Source: Paracoccus aestuarii (GTDB lineage: Bacteria > Pseudomonadota > Alphaproteobacteria > Rhodobacterales > Rhodobacteraceae). From it: a stretch of 64,000 nt of DNA. The DNA is taken from positions 1-64,000 of the forward strand of contig NZ_CP067171.1 of NCBI RefSeq assembly GCF_028553885.1, written 5' to 3'. The notes below the pieces were generated by a model. It searched no databases. It saw only the letters and a list, made by a program, of their open reading frames with translations, and was not told the DNA's origin. This document shows positions 8,109 through 16,284 of the stretch, one piece after another (the stretch's first letter is position 1; every line of letters begins with the position of its first letter). Position numbers and translations under genes: made by a program.

Positions 8109-8885
8109 ATGTCCGAACCCATCATCCGGATGCAGGGCATCAAGAAGCATTTCGGCAATGTCATCGCGCTGAACGGCGTCACCTTCGATGTGCGCCCCGG
8201 TGAATGCCACTGCCTGCTGGGCGACAATGGCGCGGGGAAATCGACCTTCATCAAGACCATGTCGGGCGTCCACAAGCCCACCGAGGGCACGATCACCTTC
8301 GAGGGCCGGCCGATGGAGTTCTCCAGCCCCCGCGACGCGATGGAGGCGGGCATCGCCACGGTTTTCCAGGATCTCGCCATGATCCCGCTGATGAGCGTGA
8401 CGCGCAACTTCTTCATGGGCCGCGAGCCCACCAAGGGCCGCTTCGTCAAGCGTTTCGATCTGGAGACCGCGAACCGGATCACGATGGAGAAGATGCGCGA
8501 GATGGGCATCAACCTGCGCGCGCCGGACCAGGCCGTGGGCACGCTTTCGGGCGGCGAGCGGCAGACCGTCGCCATCGCGCGGGCCGTCCATTTCGGCGCC
8601 AAGGTGCTGATCCTCGACGAGCCGACCAGCGCGCTCGGCGTGCGCCAGACCTCGAACGTGCTGGCGACCATCGCGCGGGTGCGGGCGCAGGGGGTGGGGG
8701 TCGTCTTCATCAGCCACAACGTCCGCCACGCGCTGGCGGTGGGCGACCGCTTCACGGTGCTGAACCGGGGCCAGACGCTCGGCACCGCCGAGAAGGGCCA
8801 GATCGACGCCGCCGAGCTGCAGGACCTGATGGCCGGCGGGCAGGAGCTGGCGGCGCTGGAAGGCAGCCTGGGGGGGACGATCTGA
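8109..8885 (+). CDS. Inositol ABC importer, ATP-binding protein (single domain)
   Basis: ABC ATPase of 258 residues: Walker [12 protein letters not shown] (about 34-44), Q-loop VFQDLAM, signature LSGGERQ (about 144), Walker [13 protein letters not shown] and H-loop FISHNV. Most CUT2 sugar importers have a tandem-domain ATPase of about 500 residues; this one has a single domain like the FrcA type, so it probably homodimerises. It follows the permease with a one-base gap, and its stop overlaps the next start as TGATG, so these genes are likely translated in concert. Confidence 0.9.
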   Translation: MSEPIIRMQGIKKHFGNVIALNGVTFDVRPGECHCLLGDNGAGKSTFIKTMSGVHKPTEGTITFEGRPMEFSSPRDAMEAGIATVFQDLAMIPLMSVTRNFFMGREPTKGRFVKRFDLETANRITMEKMREMGINLRAPDQAVGTLSGGERQTVAIARAVHFGAKVLILDEPTSALGVRQTSNVLATIARVRAQGVGVVFISHNVRHALAVGDRFTVLNRGQTLGTAEKGQIDAAELQDLMAGGQELAALEGSLGGTI

Positions 8886-9979
8886 TGTCCCTGGGCGTCG
8901 CGCTGATCGGCATCGGCTTCATGGGCAAGTGCCACGCCATGGCCTGGCGCAACGTGGCGACCGCCTTTGGCGGGGTGCCGCCGCGGCTGGAGGTTCTGGC
9001 CGATGCCACGGCGCCCGCCGATCTGGCCCGGGCCTGGGGTTTTGCCCGCGCCACGGGCGATTGGCAGGCGGCGGTCAGCGATCCTGCGGTGGATGTGGTC
9101 AGCGTCACCACGCCCAACGGGTTGCACCGCCCCATGGCCGAGGCGGCCCTGCGCGCGGGCAAGCATGTCTGGCTGGAAAAGCCCATGGCCCTGACGCTGG
9201 CCGACGCGCAGGCCATGGCCAATCTGGCCGCCGCGCACCCCGGTCAGGTGACGCTGCTGGGCTACAACTATCTGCGCAGCCCGGCCTTTCAGGCGGCCCG
9301 TGCGATGGTGGCGGATGGGGTGATCGGCACACCCCTGGCCTTTCGCGGGGTCTACGACGAGGATTACTCCGCCGACCCGTCCCTGCCTTGGTCCTGGCGC
9401 ATGACGCATGAGGGCGGCGGTCTAGGCGCGCTTGGCGATCTGGGCTGTCATCTGGTCAGCGTCATGGTCGCGCTGATGGGGCCGGTCGCGGAACTGACCG
9501 CCATGACCCAGATCGCCGTGCCCACGCGCCCATCCCCCGAAGGCCCCCGCGCGGTCGAGAACGAGGACAGTGCCCTGGCCCTGATCCGCTTTGCCAGCGG
9601 CGCGCAGGGGTCCTTCGCCACGTCGCGCGTGGCGCGGGGCCGCAAATGCCGGTTGCAATGGGAGGTGCACGGGTCGGAGGGCACGTTGGTCTTCGACCAG
9701 GAGCATATGAACGAACTCTGGGTCCACCGGGCGGGCGATGCGGGCTTCACCCGCCACCTGACCGGGCCGGAGCAGCCGGATTTTGCGGCCTTCTGCCCCG
9801 CGCCGGGGCATGGCTTCGGCTTCAACGAACAGAAGGTCGTGGAATGCCGCGACCTGATCCGCGCCATCCGAGGCGGCGCGCCCTGCGGGCCCGATTTCGC
9901 CGCCGGGCTGCGGATCGAACGGATCATCCACGCCATGGCGACCAGCGCCGGTCGCCCCGTTTCCCTGGAGGGCGCATGA
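8885..9979 (+). CDS. Second Gfo/Idh/MocA dehydrogenase of the inositol operon
   Basis: NAD(P)-dependent oxidoreductase of 364 residues with [14 protein letters not shown] dinucleotide-binding loop, [11 protein letters not shown] motif (about residue 98) and the [20 protein letters not shown] segment of the C-terminal domain. It probably acts on another inositol isomer or on inosose (for example a scyllo-inositol dehydrogenase role), allowing more than one cyclitol to enter the pathway; the substrate is not readable. Overlaps its neighbours at both ends (TGATG before, ATGA after). Only about family-level similarity with the iolG product upstream is evident, so it is not a recent duplicate. Confidence 0.8.
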   Translation: MSLGVALIGIGFMGKCHAMAWRNVATAFGGVPPRLEVLADATAPADLARAWGFARATGDWQAAVSDPAVDVVSVTTPNGLHRPMAEAALRAGKHVWLEKPMALTLADAQAMANLAAAHPGQVTLLGYNYLRSPAFQAARAMVADGVIGTPLAFRGVYDEDYSADPSLPWSWRMTHEGGGLGALGDLGCHLVSVMVALMGPVAELTAMTQIAVPTRPSPEGPRAVENEDSALALIRFASGAQGSFATSRVARGRKCRLQWEVHGSEGTLVFDQEHMNELWVHRAGDAGFTRHLTGPEQPDFAAFCPAPGHGFGFNEQKVVECRDLIRAIRGGAPCGPDFAAGLRIERIIHAMATSAGRPVSLEGA

Positions 9980-11892
9980 AGACCTTGGACGTCATCACCA
10001 TCGGACGCAGCAGCGTCGACCTCTATGGCCAGCAGGTCGGCGGGCGGCTGGAGGATATGGGGTCCTTCGCCAAATATATCGGCGGCAGCCCGACGAACAT
10101 CGCCTGCGGGACGGCGCGGTTGGGGCTGCGCTCGGCGGTCATCACCCGGGTGGGCGACGAGCATATGGGCCGCTTCATCCGCGAGCAGCTGATCCGCGAG
10201 GGTGTCGATGTGCGCGGCGTGGCGACCGACCCCGAGCGGCTGACCGCCTTGGTCATCTTGGGCATCCGCGATCAGGACAGCTTTCCACTGATCTTTTATC
10301 GCGAGAACTGCGCCGACATGGCCCTGTCGCCGGATGATATCGACGAGGGCCTGATCGCGGATGCGCGCTGCGTCCTGGCGACCGGCACGCATCTGAGCCA
10401 TCCCCGGACCGAGGCCGCGGTGATGCGCGCGCTGGACCTGGCGCGGGCGCATGGGGCGCGGACGGCGCTGGACATCGACTATCGCCCGAACCTCTGGGGC
10501 GTGGCGGGCCATGGCGCGGGCGAGAGCAGGTTCGTCGAAAGCGCCACCGTCACCGCGCGCCTGCAGGCGACGCTGCCGCTCTTCGATCTGATCGTGGGCA
10601 CCGAGGAGGAGTTCCACATCGCCGGTGGCGCGACCGACACGCTGGCGGCGCTGCGCGCCGTGCGTGCGATCACCGACGCCACCTTGGTCTGCAAGCGGGG
10701 GGCCGAGGGGGCGGTGGTCTTCGAGGGCCCGGTCGAGGGGTGGGAGAGCGGCCAGCAGGGCCCCGGCTTTCCCATCGAGGTCTTCAACGTGCTGGGCGCG
10801 GGGGACGGGTTCTTCTCGGGGCTCTTGAAGGGTTGGCTGGAGGACGCGCCTTGGCCGCGCGCGCTGGAATACGCCAATGCCTGCGGCGCCTTCGCGGTCA
10901 GCCGCCATGGCTGCACCCCCGCCTATCCCAGCTTGGAGGAGCTGCGGTTTTTCCTGGATCGCGGCGTGACGCGGCCCGATCTGCGCAACGATGCCGCGCT
11001 GGAGCATATCCACTGGTCCACCAACCGGCAGGGCCGGATGGGCGGCGACTGGTCGACGATGCGGGTCTTTGCCTTCGACCACCGCGCCCAGCTGGAGGCG
11101 ATGGAGGGCTACACCCCGGAAAAGGGCGGCGCGTTCAAGCGCCTGTGCCTGGAGGCGGCGCTGCGGGTGCAGGAGGGGCAGGGGGGGTATGGCATCCTCT
11201 GCGACGACCGGATCGGGCGGGGGGCGCTGCATGCGGCCAGCGGAACGGGGCTGTGGATCGGTCGGCCCGCCGAATGGCCGGGATCGCGGCCCTTGGTGTT
11301 GGAGCCGCAGCTGGGCCCCGATTGCGGCGGGCTGGCGGAATGGCCGCGCGAACAGGTGGTCAAGGTGCTGTGCTTCTGTCACCCCGACGACGCCCCCGAT
11401 CTGCGCGCGCGGCAGGAGGCCGAGGTCGCGCGGCTTTACACCGCCGCGCGCCGCAACGGGCTGGATTTCCTGCTGGAGGTCATTCCCTCCAAGGTCGGGC
11501 CGGTGGATGACGACACGACCGCGACCCTGATCCGGCAGTTCTATGCCGCGGGCATCCGCCCCGACTGGTGGAAGCTGGAGCCGCTGACCACCGCCGCCGC
11601 CTGGACCAAGGCCGTCGCCGCGATCGAGGATCACGACCGGCACACGCGCGGCATCGTGGTGCTGGGCCTCGACGCGCCGGAGGAGGCGCTGGCCGACAGT
11701 TTCGCGGTGGCGGCGGGCTTTCCGCTGGTGCGGGGCTTTGCGGTGGGGCGCACGATCTTCGGCGCGGCGGCGCGGGACTGGTTCGCGGGGCGGATCGGCG
11801 ATGGCGACGCGGTGGCGGCGATGGAGGCGCGGTATCGGCGGCTCTGCGCGATCTGGGACAAGGCACGGAAAGGGGGATCCGGGAATGGGTGA
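9976..11892 (+). CDS. iolC: IolC kinase fused to a DUF2090 aldolase-like domain
   Basis: The 638-residue two-domain enzyme has an N-terminal PfkB-family sugar kinase (about 1-325, with [15 protein letters not shown] near 36-50 and the catalytic [13 protein letters not shown] near 276) corresponding to 5-dehydro-2-deoxygluconokinase, IolC. The C-terminal half (about 330-638) is a DUF2090 domain of TIM-barrel aldolase type, starting near [12 protein letters not shown]; the lysine in WWKLEPL is a candidate Schiff-base residue (inference). Such fusions occur in alphaproteobacterial iol clusters and may supply the IolJ-type aldol cleavage that follows phosphorylation. No separate iolJ is present. 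The ATG overlaps the previous stop (ATGA). Length and frame are intact. Confidence 0.88.
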   Translation: MKTLDVITIGRSSVDLYGQQVGGRLEDMGSFAKYIGGSPTNIACGTARLGLRSAVITRVGDEHMGRFIREQLIREGVDVRGVATDPERLTALVILGIRDQDSFPLIFYRENCADMALSPDDIDEGLIADARCVLATGTHLSHPRTEAAVMRALDLARAHGARTALDIDYRPNLWGVAGHGAGESRFVESATVTARLQATLPLFDLIVGTEEEFHIAGGATDTLAALRAVRAITDATLVCKRGAEGAVVFEGPVEGWESGQQGPGFPIEVFNVLGAGDGFFSGLLKGWLEDAPWPRALEYANACGAFAVSRHGCTPAYPSLEELRFFLDRGVTRPDLRNDAALEHIHWSTNRQGRMGGDWSTMRVFAFDHRAQLEAMEGYTPEKGGAFKRLCLEAALRVQEGQGGYGILCDDRIGRGALHAASGTGLWIGRPAEWPGSRPLVLEPQLGPDCGGLAEWPREQVVKVLCFCHPDDAPDLRARQEAEVARLYTAARRNGLDFLLEVIPSKVGPVDDDTTATLIRQFYAAGIRPDWWKLEPLTTAAAWTKAVAAIEDHDRHTRGIVVLGLDAPEEALADSFAVAAGFPLVRGFAVGRTIFGAAARDWFAGRIGDGDAVAAMEARYRRLCAIWDKARKGGSGNG

Positions 11893-13714
11893 CGCGGCGA
11901 TGGGCGAGACGGTGCGGCTGACCGCGGCGCAGGCGATGGTGCGCTGGCTGTCGGTGCAGATGACCGAGGAGGGGGAGCGCTTCATCGACGGGGTCTGGGC
12001 GATCTTCGGTCATGGCAATGTGGCGGGCCTGGGGCAGGCGCTGCACGGGATCGGGGACGCCTTGCCGACCTGGCGGGGCCAGAACGAGCAGACCATGGCG
12101 CATGCGGCCATCGCCTTTGCCAAGGGACATGGGCGCCGTCGCGCGCAGGCGGTGACGTCCAGCATCGGGCCGGGCGCCACGAACATGGTCACCGCCGCCG
12201 CCGTCGCCCATGTGAACCGCCTGCCGCTGCTGCTGATCCCCGGGGACGTCTATGCCAGCCGCCGCCCCGACCCGGTGCTGCAGCAGATCGAGGATTTCGG
12301 TGATGGCACGGTCAGCGCAAATGACTGTTTCCGCCCCGTGGTGCGCTATTTCGACCGCATCACCCGGCCCGAGCACCTGCTGAGCGCGCTGCCCCGCGCG
12401 ATGCGGGTGATGACGGACCCCGCCGAATGCGGGCCGGTCTGCCTGTCCTTCTGCCAGGATGTGCAGGCCGAGGCCCATGACTGGCCCGAGGCGTTCTTCG
12501 CGCCGCGCATCTGGCATATCCGCCGCCCCGCGCCGGATGCGGGCGAGCTGTCCCGCGCGGTCGATGCGATCCGGGCGGCGCGCGCGCCGGTGATCGTCTG
12601 CGGGGGCGGCGTGATCCATTCCGGGGCCGAGGCGGTGCTGGGCGACTTTGCGACCCGCCACGCCATCCCGGTGATCGAGACGCAGGCGGGCAAATCCGCC
12701 TTGGCGCAGGCGCATCCGATGAATCTGGGGGCGGCGGGGGTCGATGGCTCGGCCGCGGCCAACCGGGCGGCGCAGGACGCCGATCTGGTGATCGCGGTGG
12801 GCACGCGGCTGCAGGATTTCACCACCGGGTCGCGGACGCTGTTCACCGCGCCGATCATCGCGGTGAACGTGCAGGCCTATGACACGGGCAAGCATGGCGC
12901 GCAGGCCCTGGTCGCCGATGCGTGCATCGCGCTGGAGGCGCTGAGCCGCGCCTTGGGCGATCTGCGCTTCGATCCCGACATGCAGGCGCGCGCGGAGTGG
13001 CTGGCGGCGGTCGAGGCGCATTGCGCGACCGCGCCCCAAGGCCTGCCGACCGATGCGCAGGTGATCGGCGCGGTGCAGCGCGCGGCCCCCGAGGGCATCG
13101 CCATGTGCGCGGCGGGTACCATGCCGGGCGCGCTGAAGCTGCTGTGGCGGGCCTCGCAGGGCGGCTATCACATGGAATACGGATTCTCCTGCATGGGATA
13201 CGAGATCGCGGGCGCGATGGGGCTGGCCTTGGCGCGGCCCGACCGGCAGGTGCTGTGCTTCGTCGGCGACGGCAGCTACATGATGGCCAACAGCGAATTG
13301 GCCACCGCGGTGATGCGCCGCGTGCCCTTCACCGTGATCCTGACCGACAATCGCGGCTATGGCTGCATCAACCGGCTGCAGGCGCATTGCGGCGGCGCGC
13401 CCTTCAACAACATGTATCTGGACAGCCGCGTCGAGGCGCAGCCCATGATCGACTTCGTGGCCCATGCGGCCAGCATGGGGGCGCATGCAGTCCGCGCCGC
13501 CGACCTGTCCGCGCTGGAGGCCGGGGTCGCCGCCGCGCGGGGCCGCGACATTCCCACCGTCATCGTCATCGAGACCACCGCCCGCCCCGGCCCCGGCGAC
13601 GGGCTGGAGGGGGCGGGCCATTGGTGGGACGTGGCCGTCCCCGCGACCGGCGGCTCGCAGGTAGCCTATGCCCGCTATCTGGACCACGCCGCCCGGCAAT
13701 CCCTGATCAATTGA
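11885..13714 (+). CDS. iolD: 3D-(3,5/4)-trihydroxycyclohexane-1,2-dione hydrolase
   Basis: Thiamine-diphosphate-dependent enzyme of 609 residues that opens the ring of the diketo-inositol to 5-deoxy-glucuronate. It shows the TPP enzyme layout: N-terminal PYR domain with the catalytic-type Glu in [12 protein letters not shown] (about residue 69), a central domain and a C-terminal PP domain with the [16 protein letters not shown] metal/TPP motif at about 461. Start at 11885 overlaps iolC by 8 bp and has an AAAGGGGG ribosome-binding site about 9 bp upstream; ATG 11900 is an alternative giving five fewer residues. It lies in pathway order between iolC and iolE. Confidence 0.93.
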   Translation: MGDAAMGETVRLTAAQAMVRWLSVQMTEEGERFIDGVWAIFGHGNVAGLGQALHGIGDALPTWRGQNEQTMAHAAIAFAKGHGRRRAQAVTSSIGPGATNMVTAAAVAHVNRLPLLLIPGDVYASRRPDPVLQQIEDFGDGTVSANDCFRPVVRYFDRITRPEHLLSALPRAMRVMTDPAECGPVCLSFCQDVQAEAHDWPEAFFAPRIWHIRRPAPDAGELSRAVDAIRAARAPVIVCGGGVIHSGAEAVLGDFATRHAIPVIETQAGKSALAQAHPMNLGAAGVDGSAAANRAAQDADLVIAVGTRLQDFTTGSRTLFTAPIIAVNVQAYDTGKHGAQALVADACIALEALSRALGDLRFDPDMQARAEWLAAVEAHCATAPQGLPTDAQVIGAVQRAAPEGIAMCAAGTMPGALKLLWRASQGGYHMEYGFSCMGYEIAGAMGLALARPDRQVLCFVGDGSYMMANSELATAVMRRVPFTVILTDNRGYGCINRLQAHCGGAPFNNMYLDSRVEAQPMIDFVAHAASMGAHAVRAADLSALEAGVAAARGRDIPTVIVIETTARPGPGDGLEGAGHWWDVAVPATGGSQVAYARYLDHAARQSLIN

Positions 13715-13724
13715 AGGCACGACC

Positions 13725-14633
13725 ATGATCCTCTACGGCACCAACCCGATTGCCTGGGCCAATGACGACGACCAGTCCATCGGCGCGCATATCCCGACCG
13801 AGCAGATCCTGCGCGAGGCGGGGCGCGAGATCGGCTTCGACGGAATCGAGAACGGCCACCGCTGGCCCGAGGACGGCCAGGCGGTCAGGGCGCTTCTGGG
13901 GGAATACGGGCTGCGGTTGGTCTCGGCCTGGTATTCGACGCATCTGCTGACGCGTTCGGTCGCGGAGGAGATCGCGGCGGTCGGGCCGCATCTGGCGCGG
14001 CTGAAGGCCAATGGCTGCACCGTCTGCATCGTCTGCGAATGTTCCAACAGCGTGCATGGCGACCCCGATGTCGCCGTGAACGACCGGCCCCGTCTGTCCG
14101 CCGATCAGATGGCGGATTTCGGCGCCAGGATGGAGAAATTCGCGGCCTGGATGGCGGGGCAGGGGGTCACCCTGGCCTATCACCACCACATGGGCACCGT
14201 GGTCGAGAGCCCCGAGGAGATCGATGCCTTCATGGCCGCGACCGGGCCTGCCACGCATCTGCTGTTCGATGCGGGGCATTGCGCATTCGGCGGTGGCGAG
14301 CCGGAGGCCGTGCTGCGCCGCCATGCCGCCCGCGTGGCGCATGTCCACGCCAAGAACATCCGCCGCCCCGTGACCGAGCGGGTGCGGGCCGAGGGGCTGT
14401 CCTTCCTGCAAGGCGTGATGGCCGGGGCCTTCACCGTGCCGGGCGACCCGGAGGGCGCGATCGACTTCGTGCCGCTGCTGCGCATCCTGGCCGAGGCGGG
14501 CTATCAGGGCTGGCTGGTGATCGAGGCGGAACAGGACCCGGAGGTCCGCAACCCGCTGACCTATCAGGCCATGGGTCTCAAGGCGCTGAAGGCCGCCGCC
14601 CGCGAGGCCGGTCTTGACCCCAACCCCGAATAG
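13725..14633 (+). CDS. iolE: Inosose dehydratase
   Basis: Sugar-phosphate isomerase/epimerase-type TIM barrel of 302 residues. It has the IolE-typical N-terminus [13 protein letters not shown], a metal-site region [12 protein letters not shown] (about 145-156) and further conserved acidic and histidine residues ([30 protein letters not shown]). It dehydrates scyllo-inosose to the cyclohexane-dione used by IolD. The spacing is 10 bp from iolD and 9 bp to iolB. Family length and motifs fit, and the position within a full iol operon leaves little doubt. Confidence 0.93.
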   Translation: MILYGTNPIAWANDDDQSIGAHIPTEQILREAGREIGFDGIENGHRWPEDGQAVRALLGEYGLRLVSAWYSTHLLTRSVAEEIAAVGPHLARLKANGCTVCIVCECSNSVHGDPDVAVNDRPRLSADQMADFGARMEKFAAWMAGQGVTLAYHHHMGTVVESPEEIDAFMAATGPATHLLFDAGHCAFGGGEPEAVLRRHAARVAHVHAKNIRRPVTERVRAEGLSFLQGVMAGAFTVPGDPEGAIDFVPLLRILAEAGYQGWLVIEAEQDPEVRNPLTYQAMGLKALKAAAREAGLDPNPE

Positions 14634-14642
14634 GAGCAGGCC

Positions 14643-15437
14643 ATGGCCGATCTGTTGAGACGACCCTTCGGCACCCATGGCGCGGTGCATCGGATCACCC
14701 CCGCCGACGCGGGCTGGCGTTACGTGGGCTTTGCGCTGCACCGCCTGCGGCCCGGAGAGCGCGTCGCGGAGGCGACGGGCGGTCGCGAGGTGATGCTGGT
14801 CATGGTCGAGGGCCGCGCCGCCTTCCGCGCCGCGGGCCGGGATTGGGGCGTGCTGGGCGAGCGGATGGATGTCTTCGAGCGGACCCCGCCGCATTGCCTC
14901 TATGTGCCGAACGACCAGGACTGGGCGGCCGAGGCGGTGACCGACTGCACCATCGCGGTCTGTTCGGCGCCCGGCCATGGCGGGCATCCCGCGCGCCGGA
15001 TCGGGCCCGAGGGCATCACCCTGACGCAGCGGGGCGAGGGCACGAACACCCGCTGGATCAACAACATCGCCATGGAGGCCGAGGATCACTGCGACAGCCT
15101 GCTGGTGACCGAGGTCTTCACCCCGGCGGGGCATTGGTCCTCCTATCCCAGCCACCGCCATGACGAGGATGATTTCCCCCGCATCACCTATCTGGAGGAG
15201 ACCTATTACCACCGCCTGAACCCGGCGGATGGCTGGGCGGTCCAGCGCGTCTATACCGATGACGGCAGTCTGGACGAGGTGATGGCCGTGCGCGACCATG
15301 ACGTAGTGCTGGTCCCGCGCGGCCACCACCCCTGCGGGGCGCCGCATGGGTTCGGGCTTTACTACCTGAACGTCATGGCGGGTCCGCGCCGGAACTGGCG
15401 CTTCGTCGCGGCGCCCGAGATGGCGGGGATCGGCTGA
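14643..15437 (+). CDS. iolB: 5-deoxy-glucuronate isomerase
   Basis: Bicupin enzyme of 264 residues that converts 5-deoxy-glucuronate to 2-deoxy-5-keto-gluconate, the substrate of the IolC kinase. Recognisable IolB motifs include WSSYPSHRHDEDDFPRITYLEE (about 160-181), in which clustered His and Glu residues form the metal site, and HHPCGAPHGFGLYYLNVMAGP near the C-terminus. It is the last pathway gene of the operon; a GAGCAGG ribosome-binding site precedes the ATG. IolA (methylmalonate-semialdehyde dehydrogenase) is not in this window and must be encoded elsewhere if the route is complete. Confidence 0.94.
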   Translation: MADLLRRPFGTHGAVHRITPADAGWRYVGFALHRLRPGERVAEATGGREVMLVMVEGRAAFRAAGRDWGVLGERMDVFERTPPHCLYVPNDQDWAAEAVTDCTIAVCSAPGHGGHPARRIGPEGITLTQRGEGTNTRWINNIAMEAEDHCDSLLVTEVFTPAGHWSSYPSHRHDEDDFPRITYLEETYYHRLNPADGWAVQRVYTDDGSLDEVMAVRDHDVVLVPRGHHPCGAPHGFGLYYLNVMAGPRRNWRFVAAPEMAGIG

Positions 15438-15510
15438 TCCCGGATACCGGTTGGACGATCCTGGCCCGGGCGGTCATAAGGGCGGCACCTGCCATGAACG
15501 AGGATCGCCC

Positions 15511-16284
15511 ATGACCACCACAGCCCGCGTCGCCATCGTCACCGGCGGCCTGACCGGCATCGGTCGCGCCACAGCCACCCGTTTCCGCGCCGCGGGGATG
15601 TCCGTCCATGTGGGGGCCCGCCGCGGCGACGACCCGGCCTTTCGCGCGGATGCGGACCGCCTGTTCGGGGGGCCGGTGGCCATATCCGCCCTGGACGTGC
15701 GCTGCAGCGACAGCGTGGCGGCCTTCGTCGATCGCGTCATGGCGGCCGAGGGGCGCATCGACGTTCTGGTCAATGCCGCCGGCATCTATGACGAGGCCCC
15801 GATCGAGGGGCATCCGGACGCGCTCTGGTCCGACACGCTGGACACGAACCTGACCGGCAGCTTCAAGATGATCCGCGCCGTCATGCCCGGCATGGTCGCG
15901 CGCGGATGGGGGCGGATCGTCAACATCGCTTCGATGGCGGCGCATACGGGCATGGCGGGGAACGCGGCCTATTGCGCGTCGAAGGCCGGGCTTCTGGGCC
16001 TGGGGCGCTGCGTCAGCCTGGAGGGCGCGCCCCATGGCGTCACCTGCGCCAGCATCAGCCCCACCTGGGTCGAGACCGAGATGCTGCGCCAGTTCATCGC
16101 CCAGGACATCGCCCGCACCGGCCAGCCCGAGGCCGAGGTGCGCGCCACCTACGAGGCGTCAAACCCGCAGGGCAAGCTGGTCCAGCCCGACGAGATCGCC
16201 GAGCTGGCGCTCTATCTGGCATCCGATGCGGGGCGGGCGATGACCATGGCCGATTACCCGGTGAATGCGGGATCGCCTTGGTGA
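15511..16284 (+). CDS. Short-chain dehydrogenase/reductase
   Basis: Classical SDR of 257 residues: TGGLTGIGRATA nucleotide-binding loop (about 12-22), NAAGIYDEA, catalytic Ser in NIASMAAHTG and YCASKAG catalytic Tyr/Lys (about 153-159). It lies 73 bp after iolB in the same orientation, so it may be expressed with the inositol operon and act on a sugar or polyol, or resemble hydroxybutyrate dehydrogenases; substrate unknown. The ATG at 15511 has an upstream GAGGA. Its last 31 bp overlap the 3' end of the convergent adenylation-reductase gene, which is unusual in this otherwise tightly but cleanly packed region. Confidence 0.85.
   Translation: MTTTARVAIVTGGLTGIGRATATRFRAAGMSVHVGARRGDDPAFRADADRLFGGPVAISALDVRCSDSVAAFVDRVMAAEGRIDVLVNAAGIYDEAPIEGHPDALWSDTLDTNLTGSFKMIRAVMPGMVARGWGRIVNIASMAAHTGMAGNAAYCASKAGLLGLGRCVSLEGAPHGVTCASISPTWVETEMLRQFIAQDIARTGQPEAEVRATYEASNPQGKLVQPDEIAELALYLASDAGRAMTMADYPVNAGSPW

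Noticed and set aside
9646..9975. N-terminal extension of the iolC fusion protein
   Set aside because: It lies inside the dehydrogenase gene; the kinase motif starts at ATG 9976 with an ATGA overlap.
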